The position numbers and the translations under genes were made by a program. From Actimicrobium sp035984655 (GTDB lineage Bacteria > Pseudomonadota > Gammaproteobacteria > Burkholderiales > Burkholderiaceae_D), in NCBI RefSeq assembly GCF_035984655.1, contig NZ_JAXCHT010000011.1, forward strand, positions 54,792 to 118,791: a DNA stretch of 64,000 bases, in the 5' to 3' direction. Positions 18,976-27,719 of this stretch are shown here, piece after piece (positions within the stretch are counted from its first letter, which is position 1; each line of letters begins with the position of its first letter). A model generated the notes under the pieces. That model had not been told where the DNA came from. It did no database searches and saw only the letters and a program-made list of their open reading frames with translations.

Positions 18976-20241
18976 ATGCACATCCACGACTACATGACCG
19001 AAGTCGGCAAGAAGGCACGCCACGCCTCACGCGCCATGGCCAAGGCCGCGACCGCTACGCGCAACCATGCGCTGCAGCTGATTGCCGCCGCCATCCGGCG
19101 CGACGCCGCACTGCTGATCGCCGCCAACCAGCAGGATCTCGACAGCGCCGCCGACACCGGCCTGTCTGCGGCCATGCTGGATCGCCTCAGCCTGTCGGCC
19201 AAGACCATCGCGGCGATGGCCGAAGGCCTCGAACAGATCGCCGCACTGCCCGATCCGATCGGCGAAATCAGCAACATGAAATCGCGGCCGAGCGGGATTC
19301 AGGTCGGCCAGATGCGGGTGCCGCTGGGTGTCATCGGCATCATCTACGAAGCGCGTCCGAACGTCACCGTTGACGCCGCCGGGCTGTGCATCAAGAGCGG
19401 CAACGCCACCATTTTGCGCGGCGGCTCGGAAGCCATCCACTGCAATCGCGCGCTGGCGAAGCTGGTCATCGAAGGTCTCACCGGTGCCGGCTTGCCGGCC
19501 GACGCGGTACAAGTGGTCGACACCACCGACCGTGCCGCAGTCGGTGCGCTGATCACCATGCCGCAGTATGTCGACGTGATCGTGCCGCGCGGCGGCAAGG
19601 GCCTGATCGAACGCCTGATGCGCGACGCCACGGTGCCGATGATCAAGCATCTCGACGGCATCTGCCACGTCTACATCGACAGCAGCGCCGATCCGGTCAA
19701 GGCCGGCAACATCGCGTTCAATGCCAAATGCCATCGCTACGGCACCTGCAACACGATGGAAACGCTGCTGGTGGCGCGCGACGTCGCGCCGCAGATGCTG
19801 GCACTGCTGGCGCCGCGCTATGCCGAGCAGCAGGTCGCGCTGCGCGCCGATGCCGCCGCCTTCAAGCTGCTGGCAGGCTATCCGCAGCTGAGCCTGGCGA
19901 CCGAGGAAGACTGGCACACCGAATATCTGGCGCCGATCCTGGCCATCAAGCTGGTCGACAATCTGGATGAAGCGATCGATCACATCAACACGTATTCGTC
20001 GCACCACACCGACGCCATCGTCACGGAAAATTATTCGCACAGCCTGCGTTTCCTGCGCGAAGTCGACTCGGCCTCGGTGATGGTGAATGCCTCGACCCGG
20101 CTGGCCGATGGCTTCGAATACGGACTGGGCGCCGAAATCGGCATCTCGAACGACAAACTGCACGCCCGTGGCCCGGTTGGGCTGGAGGGGTTGACGTCAT
20201 TGAAATACGTGGTGTTCGGCCACGGCGAAGTGCGCAACTAA
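18976..20241 (+). CDS. proA: Gamma-glutamyl phosphate reductase
   Basis: Second step of proline synthesis, reducing glutamyl phosphate to glutamate semialdehyde with NADPH. It is 421 residues with the aldehyde-dehydrogenase fold. The catalytic cysteine is C258 in YGTCNTMETLL. Other family marks are YEARPNVTVDAAGLCIKSGN and PRGGKGLIERL. The start at 18976 is family-like. It sits 37 bases after holA and 16 bases before the HemJ/CopD-like gene. Confidence 0.97.
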   Translation: MHIHDYMTEVGKKARHASRAMAKAATATRNHALQLIAAAIRRDAALLIAANQQDLDSAADTGLSAAMLDRLSLSAKTIAAMAEGLEQIAALPDPIGEISNMKSRPSGIQVGQMRVPLGVIGIIYEARPNVTVDAAGLCIKSGNATILRGGSEAIHCNRALAKLVIEGLTGAGLPADAVQVVDTTDRAAVGALITMPQYVDVIVPRGGKGLIERLMRDATVPMIKHLDGICHVYIDSSADPVKAGNIAFNAKCHRYGTCNTMETLLVARDVAPQMLALLAPRYAEQQVALRADAAAFKLLAGYPQLSLATEEDWHTEYLAPILAIKLVDNLDEAIDHINTYSSHHTDAIVTENYSHSLRFLREVDSASVMVNASTRLADGFEYGLGAEIGISNDKLHARGPVGLEGLTSLKYVVFGHGEVRN

Positions 20242-20257
20242 CTTACGGGAATCTTCC

Positions 20258-20680
20258 ATGCTCTGGATTAAAGCACTGCACATCGTCTTCGTCACTTCCT
20301 GGTTCGCCGGTCTGTTTTACCTGCCGCGCCTGTTCGTCAACCTGGCCGACGTGAACGATGTCGCGACCACCGAACGGCTGCTGATGATGGCGCGCAAGCT
20401 GTACCGGTTTACCTCGATTCTGATGGTGCCGGCGTTGGTGTTCGGCCTGTGGCTGTGGCTCGGCTACGGGATTGGCAAGGGACCGGGCAACGGCTGGCTG
20501 CATGCCAAGCTGGCCTTCGTGGTGCTGGCGATCGGCTATCACCATGCCTGCGAATCGTTGCTGAAAAAATTCGAGGCCGGCATCAACAAGCGCAGCCACG
20601 TGTACTACCGCTGGTTCAACGAAGTGCCGGTCGTGCTGTTGCTGGCAATTGTCATCCTGGTCATCGTCAAACCCTTCTGA
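20258..20680 (+). CDS. HemJ/CopD-like integral membrane protein (UPF0093 type)
   Basis: A 140-residue protein with four hydrophobic segments. It begins MLWIKALHIVFVTSWFAGLF, the hallmark of the UPF0093 family, which includes HemJ (protoporphyrinogen IX oxidase) and proteins annotated as CopD family. Conserved polar residues visible are H8, the arginine in LPRLFVN, and the histidine/lysine pair around WLHAKL. If it is HemJ, it makes the substrate for ferrochelatase (5285-6391). Function is inferred from family resemblance only. It is 16 bases after proA and 17 bases before the next gene. Confidence 0.75.
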   Translation: MLWIKALHIVFVTSWFAGLFYLPRLFVNLADVNDVATTERLLMMARKLYRFTSILMVPALVFGLWLWLGYGIGKGPGNGWLHAKLAFVVLAIGYHHACESLLKKFEAGINKRSHVYYRWFNEVPVVLLLAIVILVIVKPF

Positions 20681-20697
20681 TCCCGCACGGAGCCATC

Positions 20698-21300
20698 ATG
20701 AGCAAAGTCTGTGAATATTTTTTTGCACCGCAGTCGCCCTACGCCTACCTCGGCCATGCGCGTCTTGTCGCCATCGCAAAGGCCACCAATGCGCGCATCG
20801 AAATCCGCCCGTGCGATCTCGGTCGCGTCTTCAGCGGCTCGGGCGGCCTGCCGCTGGCCAAGCGCGCGCCGCAGCGGCAGGCTTACCGTCTGATCGAGTT
20901 GCAGCGCTGGAGTGAATTCCTTGGCTTGCCGATGAATATTCAGCCAAAGTACTTTCCGGTCTCGGGCGATGCGGCGGCGCGGCTGATTATCGCGACACAG
21001 ATTGCGCTGGGCACCGACACCGCCATGACGCTGACCGGCGCCATCATGACGGCGGTGTGGGTGGACGAAAAAAACATCGCCGATACCGACACCTTGGTTG
21101 GCATCGCCAACCTGCTCGAACTCGATGGCAAGTCACTCATGAAGTCGTCCGACACGCCAGCGGTGCAAGCCGAATATGACCGCCACACCGACGCGGCGAT
21201 GGCGGCCAATGTGTTCGGCGCGCCGTGGTATGTGGTTGATGGCGAGGGCTATTGGGGCCAGGACCGGCTCGATTTTGTCGAACGCGCACTGAACAAGTAA
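20698..21300 (+). CDS. 2-hydroxychromene-2-carboxylate isomerase-like (DsbA-fold) protein
   Basis: A 200-residue protein of the kappa-class glutathione transferase / hydroxychromene carboxylate isomerase family, with the N-terminal thioredoxin-like strand and FFAPQSPYAYLG, and the C-terminal motif NVFGAPWYVVDGEGYWGQDRL. The serine and proline in the SPY motif correspond to the usual active-site position. These enzymes isomerise aromatic catabolites with glutathione, but many genomic copies have unknown substrates and no aromatic-degradation genes are nearby. The start at 20698 follows GGAG at fair spacing. Confidence 0.82.
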   Translation: MSKVCEYFFAPQSPYAYLGHARLVAIAKATNARIEIRPCDLGRVFSGSGGLPLAKRAPQRQAYRLIELQRWSEFLGLPMNIQPKYFPVSGDAAARLIIATQIALGTDTAMTLTGAIMTAVWVDEKNIADTDTLVGIANLLELDGKSLMKSSDTPAVQAEYDRHTDAAMAANVFGAPWYVVDGEGYWGQDRLDFVERALNK

Positions 21301-21325
21301 CAGGCAACAAGGTAGCAGGCAGCAC

Positions 21326-21350
21326 CTGCCGCCCACGAGGGCGGCAGTTT
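21326..21350 (+). terminator. Possible rho-independent terminator
   Basis: A perfect 9-base stem (CTGCCGCCC at 21326-21334, GGGCGGCAG at 21339-21347) with loop ACGA, followed by TTT. It lies 26 bases after the isomerase stop. The T run is short, so termination may be partial. Confidence 0.5.
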
Positions 21351-21378
21351 CATTTCAACACGGACAAAGGGTTCCCCC

Positions 21379-22596
21379 ATGGCACAAGCATCCCATTCTT
21401 ATTTCTGTCCCTGCCCGCGTGGCATGGAAGCCGCACTGGCCGAAGAAATCGGCGAAATCGCGCTGCGCCATCCGACGCTCAAGGTGCACAACCAGGTGCC
21501 CGGCGGCGTGCACTGCTCGGGCGAACTGATCGACGCCTATGCGCTCAATCTGCATTCGCGCATCGCGTCGCGCGTGCTGATGCGCATGGCGCACGCCAGC
21601 TACCTGAACGAAAATGACATCTACGATTTGGCGCTGGCGCAATGCTGGGAAGACTGGTTCAGCGTCAACCGCACCATTCGCATCGATGTCACGGCGATCA
21701 AGTCGCCGCTGCGCAGCCTCGAATTCACCACGCTCAAGATCAAGGATGCGATTTGCGATCGCTTCCGCGACCAGTTCGGCGAGCGGCCGTCGGTCGACAC
21801 CAAGAACCCCGACATGCGCATCGTCGGTTTTCTCGACGCGCGCAATTTCACGCTCTATCTCGACACCTCCGGCGAGGCCCTGTTCAAGCGCGGCTGGCGA
21901 CTGGAAACCGGTGACGCGCCGCTGCGTGAAAATCTCGCCGCCGGCCTGCTGCGGGTGGCCGGCTGGAAGCCCGGCATGGTGCTGTTCGACCCGATGTGCG
22001 GCAGCGGCACCATTCTGGCCGAAGCCGCGCAGATGCTGGCGGGGATTCCGTCCGGCTCGCGCCGCAGCTTCGCGTTTGAAAAATTCCACGGCTTCATGGC
22101 CGCCGAATGGGCCGCGCTGAAGGCCGCCATCAAGCCGAATGTGCTGCCGGCCGAGCCGACCATCTTCGGCAGCGATATTTCCGGCGACGCGATCGTCATG
22201 ACGCGCAACAATCTGAACCAGGCCGGCATCCCGTTCGCCGTCTCGCTCAAGCAGATCGAAGCGCAGGAAGTCAAGCCGCCCTCCGAGACGCCCGGCATCC
22301 TGCTGACCAATCCGCCGTATGGCGAACGGATCGAACTGCGCGGCGACAGCAACGTCGCCGACGACGAGATGGCGAAGGTGTTCTTCAACGAATTGGGCAC
22401 CACGCTCAAGCAGCGCTTCGCCGGCTGGAAAGTATTCCTGTTCACCGCCGACCTCGGGGTGCCGCGCCTGTTGCGCCTGAAAGAAGCGCGCAAGACGCCG
22501 TTCTTCAATGGTGCGCTGGAATGCCGGCTGTTTCGATTCGACATGGTGGCAGGCTATAACCGGCGCGAAGAGGCCAAGCCTAAACCCGTTGCCTGA
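21379..22596 (+). CDS. THUMP-domain class I SAM-dependent rRNA methyltransferase (RlmL/YpsC type)
   Basis: A 405-residue protein predicted to methylate guanine in 23S rRNA. The N-terminal THUMP RNA-binding domain covers about 45-155. The catalytic domain has the SAM-binding DPMCGSGTILAEAA near 205-218 and the N6/N2-methyltransferase motif TNPPYGERI near 311-319. It lacks the second methyltransferase domain of E. coli RlmKL, so it corresponds to the single-domain form. The PAP2 gene starts 7 bases after its stop, which suggests cotranscription. Confidence 0.88.
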   Translation: MAQASHSYFCPCPRGMEAALAEEIGEIALRHPTLKVHNQVPGGVHCSGELIDAYALNLHSRIASRVLMRMAHASYLNENDIYDLALAQCWEDWFSVNRTIRIDVTAIKSPLRSLEFTTLKIKDAICDRFRDQFGERPSVDTKNPDMRIVGFLDARNFTLYLDTSGEALFKRGWRLETGDAPLRENLAAGLLRVAGWKPGMVLFDPMCGSGTILAEAAQMLAGIPSGSRRSFAFEKFHGFMAAEWAALKAAIKPNVLPAEPTIFGSDISGDAIVMTRNNLNQAGIPFAVSLKQIEAQEVKPPSETPGILLTNPPYGERIELRGDSNVADDEMAKVFFNELGTTLKQRFAGWKVFLFTADLGVPRLLRLKEARKTPFFNGALECRLFRFDMVAGYNRREEAKPKPVA

Positions 22597-22603
22597 GGCA
22601 TTG

Positions 22604-23260
22604 ATGCGCCCCGTCCTGCACTGGCTGGGCAAGCACGCCGGCGGCCTCCTGCTGCTGTTCTTTGGCGTGCTGTTGCCGCTGTATGCATTCGGCAAGCTGG
22701 CCGAAGATATTCTGGAACAGGAAATTTTCCGCTTCGATCGACCGATCCAGCTGGCGGTGCATCAGTTCGCCCGCCCGGCGTTCGACATCGTGATGCTGAC
22801 GTTTTCGCGGCTCGGCTCGGCGCTGGTGCTGCTGCCGCTGGATCTGGCGGTCATGGTGCTGCTGCTGCGGCAACCGAATCGCCTGCGCGCGCTGTTCTGG
22901 GTGCTGGCCACCGGCGGCGCGGCACTGCTCAATCTGCTGGCCAAGCATACCTTCCAGCGCGTGCGGCCGGACCTGTGGCTGTCACTGGCGCCGGAAACCA
23001 CCTTCAGTTTTCCGAGCGGTCACGCGATGCAGTCGATGGCCGTCACGCTCGCCCTGCTCATCCTGGTGTGGCACGGCCGCTGGCGCCTGCCGGCACTGCT
23101 CGCCGGCGTCGTGTTCGTGCTGCTGGTGGGGTTGTCGCGGGTCTATCTGGGCGTCCATTTTCCTTCCGACATTCTGGCCGGATGGAGTGCCTCACTGGCC
23201 TGGGTGATCGGCTTGAACGCGCTGTTCATGCATCTGGAACGTCCCCGTCCTGGGCGCTGA
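22604..23260 (+). CDS. PAP2-family phosphatase (membrane)
   Basis: A 218-residue inner-membrane protein with about five or six membrane segments and a complete PAP2 catalytic site: K114 to R121-P122 in KHTFQRVRP, PSGH at 137-140, and SRVYLGVHFPSD with H185 and D189. It may dephosphorylate undecaprenyl pyrophosphate or phosphatidic acid. The ATG at 22604 is chosen because the earlier frame overlaps the methyltransferase. Its last 35 bases overlap the 3' end of the convergent metallophosphoesterase gene. Confidence 0.88.
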   Translation: MRPVLHWLGKHAGGLLLLFFGVLLPLYAFGKLAEDILEQEIFRFDRPIQLAVHQFARPAFDIVMLTFSRLGSALVLLPLDLAVMVLLLRQPNRLRALFWVLATGGAALLNLLAKHTFQRVRPDLWLSLAPETTFSFPSGHAMQSMAVTLALLILVWHGRWRLPALLAGVVFVLLVGLSRVYLGVHFPSDILAGWSASLAWVIGLNALFMHLERPRPGR

Positions 23261-24071
23261 CGGCGTCCGTCGCGCTCCACTGGTTGGCATGCCGCGCGAA
23301 GGACTCGGTCACATCATGTTCAAAGTCGCCGCTGCCGTTCCAGCGCCAGCGTTCCACCTCGATCCGCGTCGAGGCGATGCGCAACACATTGAACGAATTC
23401 ACTTCGCCGCGACCGCGTGTCGAGGTGGCCGTGCCGGCCTGCACCACCAGCGCCGCATAGCGGTCGATCGGATAGCGCGCCGTGGTGCTGGCCGTGACGC
23501 TGGCATGCAGATGGCCGGCCAGGAACAGGTCGGCGCCCGCGTTCGACCACGCCTGCATTGCCTGCGGCGCGCGCCCGACCAGATGCTTGCTGTCGAAATT
23601 GGCCGGCAGATCGAACGGATGATGGGTGACCACGATCTTCGTGATACCGGCATCCAGTCCATCGAAGCGTTGCTGCACCTGCGCAATTTGCGCGGTGTTG
23701 ATGCGCCCGTTCTTGAACGTCATGGAGCGCGCGGTGTTGATGCCGACGATGGCAATTTCGTCGTCGATGAAGCTCGGCGCCAGATCCTCGGTGACAAGCC
23801 GGCGATACTTGTCGAGCGGTCGCAGGAAACGGTTGAAGAGGTGGTGCAGCGGAATATCGTGATTGCCCGGCACCACGATCTGCGGCGCCGGCAACCCGTC
23901 CAGGAAGGCCCGCGCCTGCTGGAACTGCAGCGTGCGGGCGCGCTGCGTCAGGTCGCCGGAGACCACCACCACATCCGGCTGCAGGCGGTTCACCAGCGCA
24001 GTCAAGGGCGCCAGCAAGGCATTATCGACGCGGCCGAAATGCAGGTCCGACAGATGGACGATGGTGCGCAT
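23226..24071 (-). CDS. Calcineurin-like metallophosphoesterase (CpdA-like)
   Basis: A 281-residue phosphodiesterase with all five metal-binding blocks: D9 and H11 in HLSDLHFG, SGDLTQRA, VPGNHDIP, VVTHHPFD and LAGHLHAS. This set is shared with cAMP phosphodiesterase CpdA and related phospholipid or nucleotide esterases. The start at 24071 overlaps the last base of the diacylglycerol-kinase stop codon (TAATG), implying translational coupling. That pairing suggests a phospholipid or nucleotide function. The long frame upstream of 24071 lies inside the kinase gene and is not coding. Confidence 0.88.
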   Translation of the reverse strand: MRTIVHLSDLHFGRVDNALLAPLTALVNRLQPDVVVVSGDLTQRARTLQFQQARAFLDGLPAPQIVVPGNHDIPLHHLFNRFLRPLDKYRRLVTEDLAPSFIDDEIAIVGINTARSMTFKNGRINTAQIAQVQQRFDGLDAGITKIVVTHHPFDLPANFDSKHLVGRAPQAMQAWSNAGADLFLAGHLHASVTASTTARYPIDRYAALVVQAGTATSTRGRGEVNSFNVLRIASTRIEVERWRWNGSGDFEHDVTESFARHANQWSATDAVSAQDGDVPDA

Positions 24072-25027
24072 TACGCGTTGCCATCCTGCGGCCTGGGCAC
24101 GATGACGTGCAGACTGCGCGGCCGGATCCGGTATGCCAATGGCGTCGGCATCGGATTGACTTCGCCATCGGTGGCCACGCGCAGCAGCCGGTGCCGGCTT
24201 TCGATCAGTACCTCGCTGGCCAGCACGACATCGACATCGCGGGTCTGGCGCAGCCGTCCGAACAGCGCCCGCAGCGCCAGCATCAGCAGGCCGAAACGGC
24301 CGGTGCGGTTGGTCATGTAACAGCACAGCGTGGCGGCGTCGAGCCGGCTGCGCTGCCCCATGCGCACGCCTTCCATCACATAGTCGTTGTTGCCGATGAA
24401 GACGAACGGCGTGCTGCGCCGATGCGCCACGCCGTTGAGCGTCACCGTGACCTGCAGGAACGGATAACGCCGCAGCACCGCCACCAGCGCCCAGAAAAAG
24501 GCGACCCACTTGGAGCGTCCATAGCGGCGTTGCATCTGCTCGCGCCGATCCACGATATCCGGATACAACCCGAGACTGGAATTGTTGATGAAGGTGCGAC
24601 CGTTGACCTCGGCCACATCGATCGCAATGCGGACGTCCTCGGCGATGAGCCGCACCGCCTCGTCGAGCGTCAGCGGAATCTGCAAGTCCTTGGCGAAATG
24701 GTTCAGGGTTCCCATCGGCAGCACGCCCAGTGCGGTGCGACTTCCCATCAGGCAGGCCGCGACCGTGCCGATGGTGCCGTCGCCGCCGCCGGCCACGACA
24801 CAGCCGGCGCCCTGCGCCACGGCCGCGCTGGCCAGCTCGCGCATGCGCTCGCCGCTATCGGTCAGCGTGACGTGCGCGGTCATCCCGTGCGCGGCAAATT
24901 TTTCGGCCAGCTGGTCGGCCCAGTCCTGCGTACAACCTGTACCGGATGCGGCATTGATCAACACCATGACCGACCCGGTCATGCTGGCCGCCAGCGGATC
25001 GCCGATAGGCTCGGTAGCTTTGTTCAT
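24071..25027 (-). CDS. Diacylglycerol kinase-family protein
   Basis: A 318-residue soluble lipid kinase-fold protein. It has the N-terminal VLINAASGTG loop, the nucleotide-binding GGGDGTIGTVA near 80-90, the PMGTLNHFAKDLQIP segment and the later FINNSSLGLYPDIV motif, all typical of the DAGK catalytic family (YegS and diacylglycerol kinases). The substrate is probably a lipid such as diacylglycerol or sphingosine but is not determinable from sequence. Its stop is coupled to the metallophosphoesterase start. Confidence 0.85.
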   Translation of the reverse strand: MNKATEPIGDPLAASMTGSVMVLINAASGTGCTQDWADQLAEKFAAHGMTAHVTLTDSGERMRELASAAVAQGAGCVVAGGGDGTIGTVAACLMGSRTALGVLPMGTLNHFAKDLQIPLTLDEAVRLIAEDVRIAIDVAEVNGRTFINNSSLGLYPDIVDRREQMQRRYGRSKWVAFFWALVAVLRRYPFLQVTVTLNGVAHRRSTPFVFIGNNDYVMEGVRMGQRSRLDAATLCCYMTNRTGRFGLLMLALRALFGRLRQTRDVDVVLASEVLIESRHRLLRVATDGEVNPMPTPLAYRIRPRSLHVIVPRPQDGNA

Positions 25028-25123
25028 GGGCTATAAAAATGAAGGTTTGGTGGAAAGCGCCGGTGCCGCCAGGCGCAACAGCCCCGATCGTACCGCACCG
25101 GGCAGTCTGGCGCTGCTTGCGGC

Positions 25124-27637
25124 TTACGCCATCACATCGCGCAAGCCGTCGCTGCCGCGCTGCTTGGCGCGGTACATCGCCTGGTCGGCCAGCGCCAGCA
25201 GTTCGGACGGCGTGGCATCCTTCTGATGGGCGTAGGCAATCCCGATGCTGGTCGACATCAGCAACTGATGATGCTGCACCCGCAACGGGCGTTCGACCAT
25301 GGCCATGATTTTCTGACTGACCAGGGTGGCCTCGGCTTCGGCTTTCAGCCCTTCCAGCACCACCACGAATTCGTCGCCGGCCAGGCGTGCAACGGTGTCG
25401 GTTCCGCGCACCGTTGCCAGCAGCCGCGCGGCAAACTCAACCAGCACGGCATCGCCGGTACCATGCCCGAAGGTATCGTTGATGCGTTTGAAATGGTCGA
25501 TATCGAGGTACAGCACGGCCACGCAATCGGTGGTGCGTTTGTGGCGCGCCAACGCCTCGCGCAACTTCTGATCCAGCCGATAGCGATTCGGCAAACCCGT
25601 GAGCGCATCCGATTGCGCCATCACCCGCAGTTTGTTTTCCGTCTCCTTCTGCGCCGTGATGTCGGTGCTCAACGCATAAATTCCCTGCACCACACCATCG
25701 TGCCCCTGATCCGGAATATAGACCGTCTTGACGAACCGGCGGACCTCCTGATGGGAGATCACCAGCTCGAACTCGACCCGCTCGCCGCCCAGCGCACGTT
25801 CCATCCACGGCCGTCGCGTCGCATACACTGTCGGCCCGACGACCTCCTCCACCCGTCGGCCCAGCACCTGCTCCGGCGCCAGGCCCATCCATCGTTCCAT
25901 GGTCGCATTGGCGAAGCGTAGCCGCTGCTCGCGGTCGATATACGCGATCCCCACCGGCAAATTATCCGTGATGGTGCGCAGTCGTTTCTCGCTGTCGCGC
26001 AGTTCATCGATCACGCGCCGGCGTGACGTGATGTCGTCGATGGTGCCGACGAATCCGGTGCAGATTTGGTCGACCTCGGTTGGCACCGCGACCACGCGCG
26101 CGATCACCACATGGCCATCGGCATGCACGAAGCGCACCACCTGCTCGAAGCGCGCCACGGCCTGCACCGCCGACTTCCAGGCGAGATCGACGGCAGCGCG
26201 CTCATCCTCGGCCAGCGGCAGTTGCCACGGATGGCCCTTCACCTGCGCCAGGGCCTGGCCGCTGATGATTTCGTAGGCCCGGTTGACATAGGTGCAGATG
26301 CCATCGTGATCCGCATGAAACAATCCCAGCGGCGAGGCATCGCTGACCGCGCTGAGCTCGGCCTGCTGGTGCTGCACCTGCGCCTGCTGCTGGCGCGCCT
26401 CGGTGATGTCTTCGGCAATACCGACCAGATATTCAACCTTGCCGTCGGTGTCGCGCACCGGCAGCATCGATACGTCGAGCGTGCGCCAGCTGCCGTCGGG
26501 GCGCTGCACATGATGGACCGGCAGCCGTCTTGGCGTACCGCCGACGATCACCAGCCGGTCATGCTCGTCGTATTGACTGGCCAGCGCCGGCGGAAACACT
26601 TCGCAATTGGTTTTGCCGAGCATCTGCTGCGCCACGCGTCCGGTGATGCGTTCGGCGGCGCGGTTCCAAGACACAAAGCCGCCGCCGCTGTCGTTCTGCA
26701 CGCGCTTGGAAAAGATCATCAGCGGCAGCGCATGAATCAGCGTTTCAAGGAACTGCTGGTTGCGTGCCGCGGCCAGCTCGATCAGCTTGCGCTCGGTGAT
26801 ATCGGTGACCACGCCATGCCACAGAATGCTGCCGTCGCCGCTGCGTTCCGGCACCGCATTGCCGAACAGCCAGCGCACCACACCATCGTCAAAGCGCACC
26901 CGGTACTCCTGCCGCCAAGGCGACAGCTGCGTCGCCGACAGGCGCACCGAGTCCAGTACTTGCTGCACGTCGTCGGGATGGATGATCCGGAATACGGTAT
27001 TCGCATCACGTTCGACCGTCTCCGGGCTGGTGCGATAGATTTGGCGCAACTGCTGACTGGCGTAGGGAAAGCCATAGGTGCCGTCGGCGTTGAGGCAGAA
27101 CTGGCAAATCACCCCGGGCACGCGGGTGGCAATCTTGCGGATGAAATCGGCGGTTTCGCGTTCGGCCTGCGCGGTGTGTTTGCGCTGACTGATGTCGCGC
27201 GCGACATGCAGGACACCGGCAATCTCATCCTCCGTAGAGCGAATCGGCGTGACCGACAGGCTGACCGCCACCATGGACCCGTCGGCACGCACAAACTGCC
27301 AGTCGTCGAACGGATTGTCGGGCTGCGCTGCCAGCGCCAGCATCTGACCGACATAGCCGTGCGGTGGCTGCGCCGCCGCATCGTCGGCCGCCAGCAGCAA
27401 GGGCAATCGGGCTGGGTCGTGAAAACACTGCGGCGTACACAGTCCGACCACATCGTCGGCAGCAATGCCGAGCAGGATCTGCGCACCGCGATTGAGTCCC
27501 GTAATGATGCCCGTCGCGTCAGTGGAAATCAGTGCGATGTCAGTGCTGTCGAGGAGCGCCCCCAGCAGTGGATTGCGTTGCTCAGCGGTCGTTGGCGTCG
27601 GCCCGGACGGGTCGGCATTCCTGGCTGAGATTGGCAT
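25124..27637 (-). CDS. Multi-PAS diguanylate cyclase (AGDEF variant)
   Basis: An 837-residue protein with no obvious membrane segment. It has five PAS/PAC sensor units (roughly 22-140, 160-280, 285-410, 415-540, 545-660), then a GGDEF domain at about 675-835. The active-site loop reads AGDEF at 753-757 rather than GGDEF; this substitution is found in some active cyclases. An inhibitory-site RxxD (RGTD) lies five residues before it, so product inhibition by cyclic di-GMP is likely. It sits downstream of another cyclic-di-GMP gene on the same strand. The signal is unknown. Confidence 0.88.
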   Translation of the reverse strand: MPISARNADPSGPTPTTAEQRNPLLGALLDSTDIALISTDATGIITGLNRGAQILLGIAADDVVGLCTPQCFHDPARLPLLLAADDAAAQPPHGYVGQMLALAAQPDNPFDDWQFVRADGSMVAVSLSVTPIRSTEDEIAGVLHVARDISQRKHTAQAERETADFIRKIATRVPGVICQFCLNADGTYGFPYASQQLRQIYRTSPETVERDANTVFRIIHPDDVQQVLDSVRLSATQLSPWRQEYRVRFDDGVVRWLFGNAVPERSGDGSILWHGVVTDITERKLIELAAARNQQFLETLIHALPLMIFSKRVQNDSGGGFVSWNRAAERITGRVAQQMLGKTNCEVFPPALASQYDEHDRLVIVGGTPRRLPVHHVQRPDGSWRTLDVSMLPVRDTDGKVEYLVGIAEDITEARQQQAQVQHQQAELSAVSDASPLGLFHADHDGICTYVNRAYEIISGQALAQVKGHPWQLPLAEDERAAVDLAWKSAVQAVARFEQVVRFVHADGHVVIARVVAVPTEVDQICTGFVGTIDDITSRRRVIDELRDSEKRLRTITDNLPVGIAYIDREQRLRFANATMERWMGLAPEQVLGRRVEEVVGPTVYATRRPWMERALGGERVEFELVISHQEVRRFVKTVYIPDQGHDGVVQGIYALSTDITAQKETENKLRVMAQSDALTGLPNRYRLDQKLREALARHKRTTDCVAVLYLDIDHFKRINDTFGHGTGDAVLVEFAARLLATVRGTDTVARLAGDEFVVVLEGLKAEAEATLVSQKIMAMVERPLRVQHHQLLMSTSIGIAYAHQKDATPSELLALADQAMYRAKQRGSDGLRDVMA

Positions 27638-27719
27638 GGGCGTAGCCTTCGCAAGTTTTTATTTGCAGAGAGCATACCGACAAAAAGCAACCAAAGGTTA
27701 GTTTTCATGAAATACCGCG

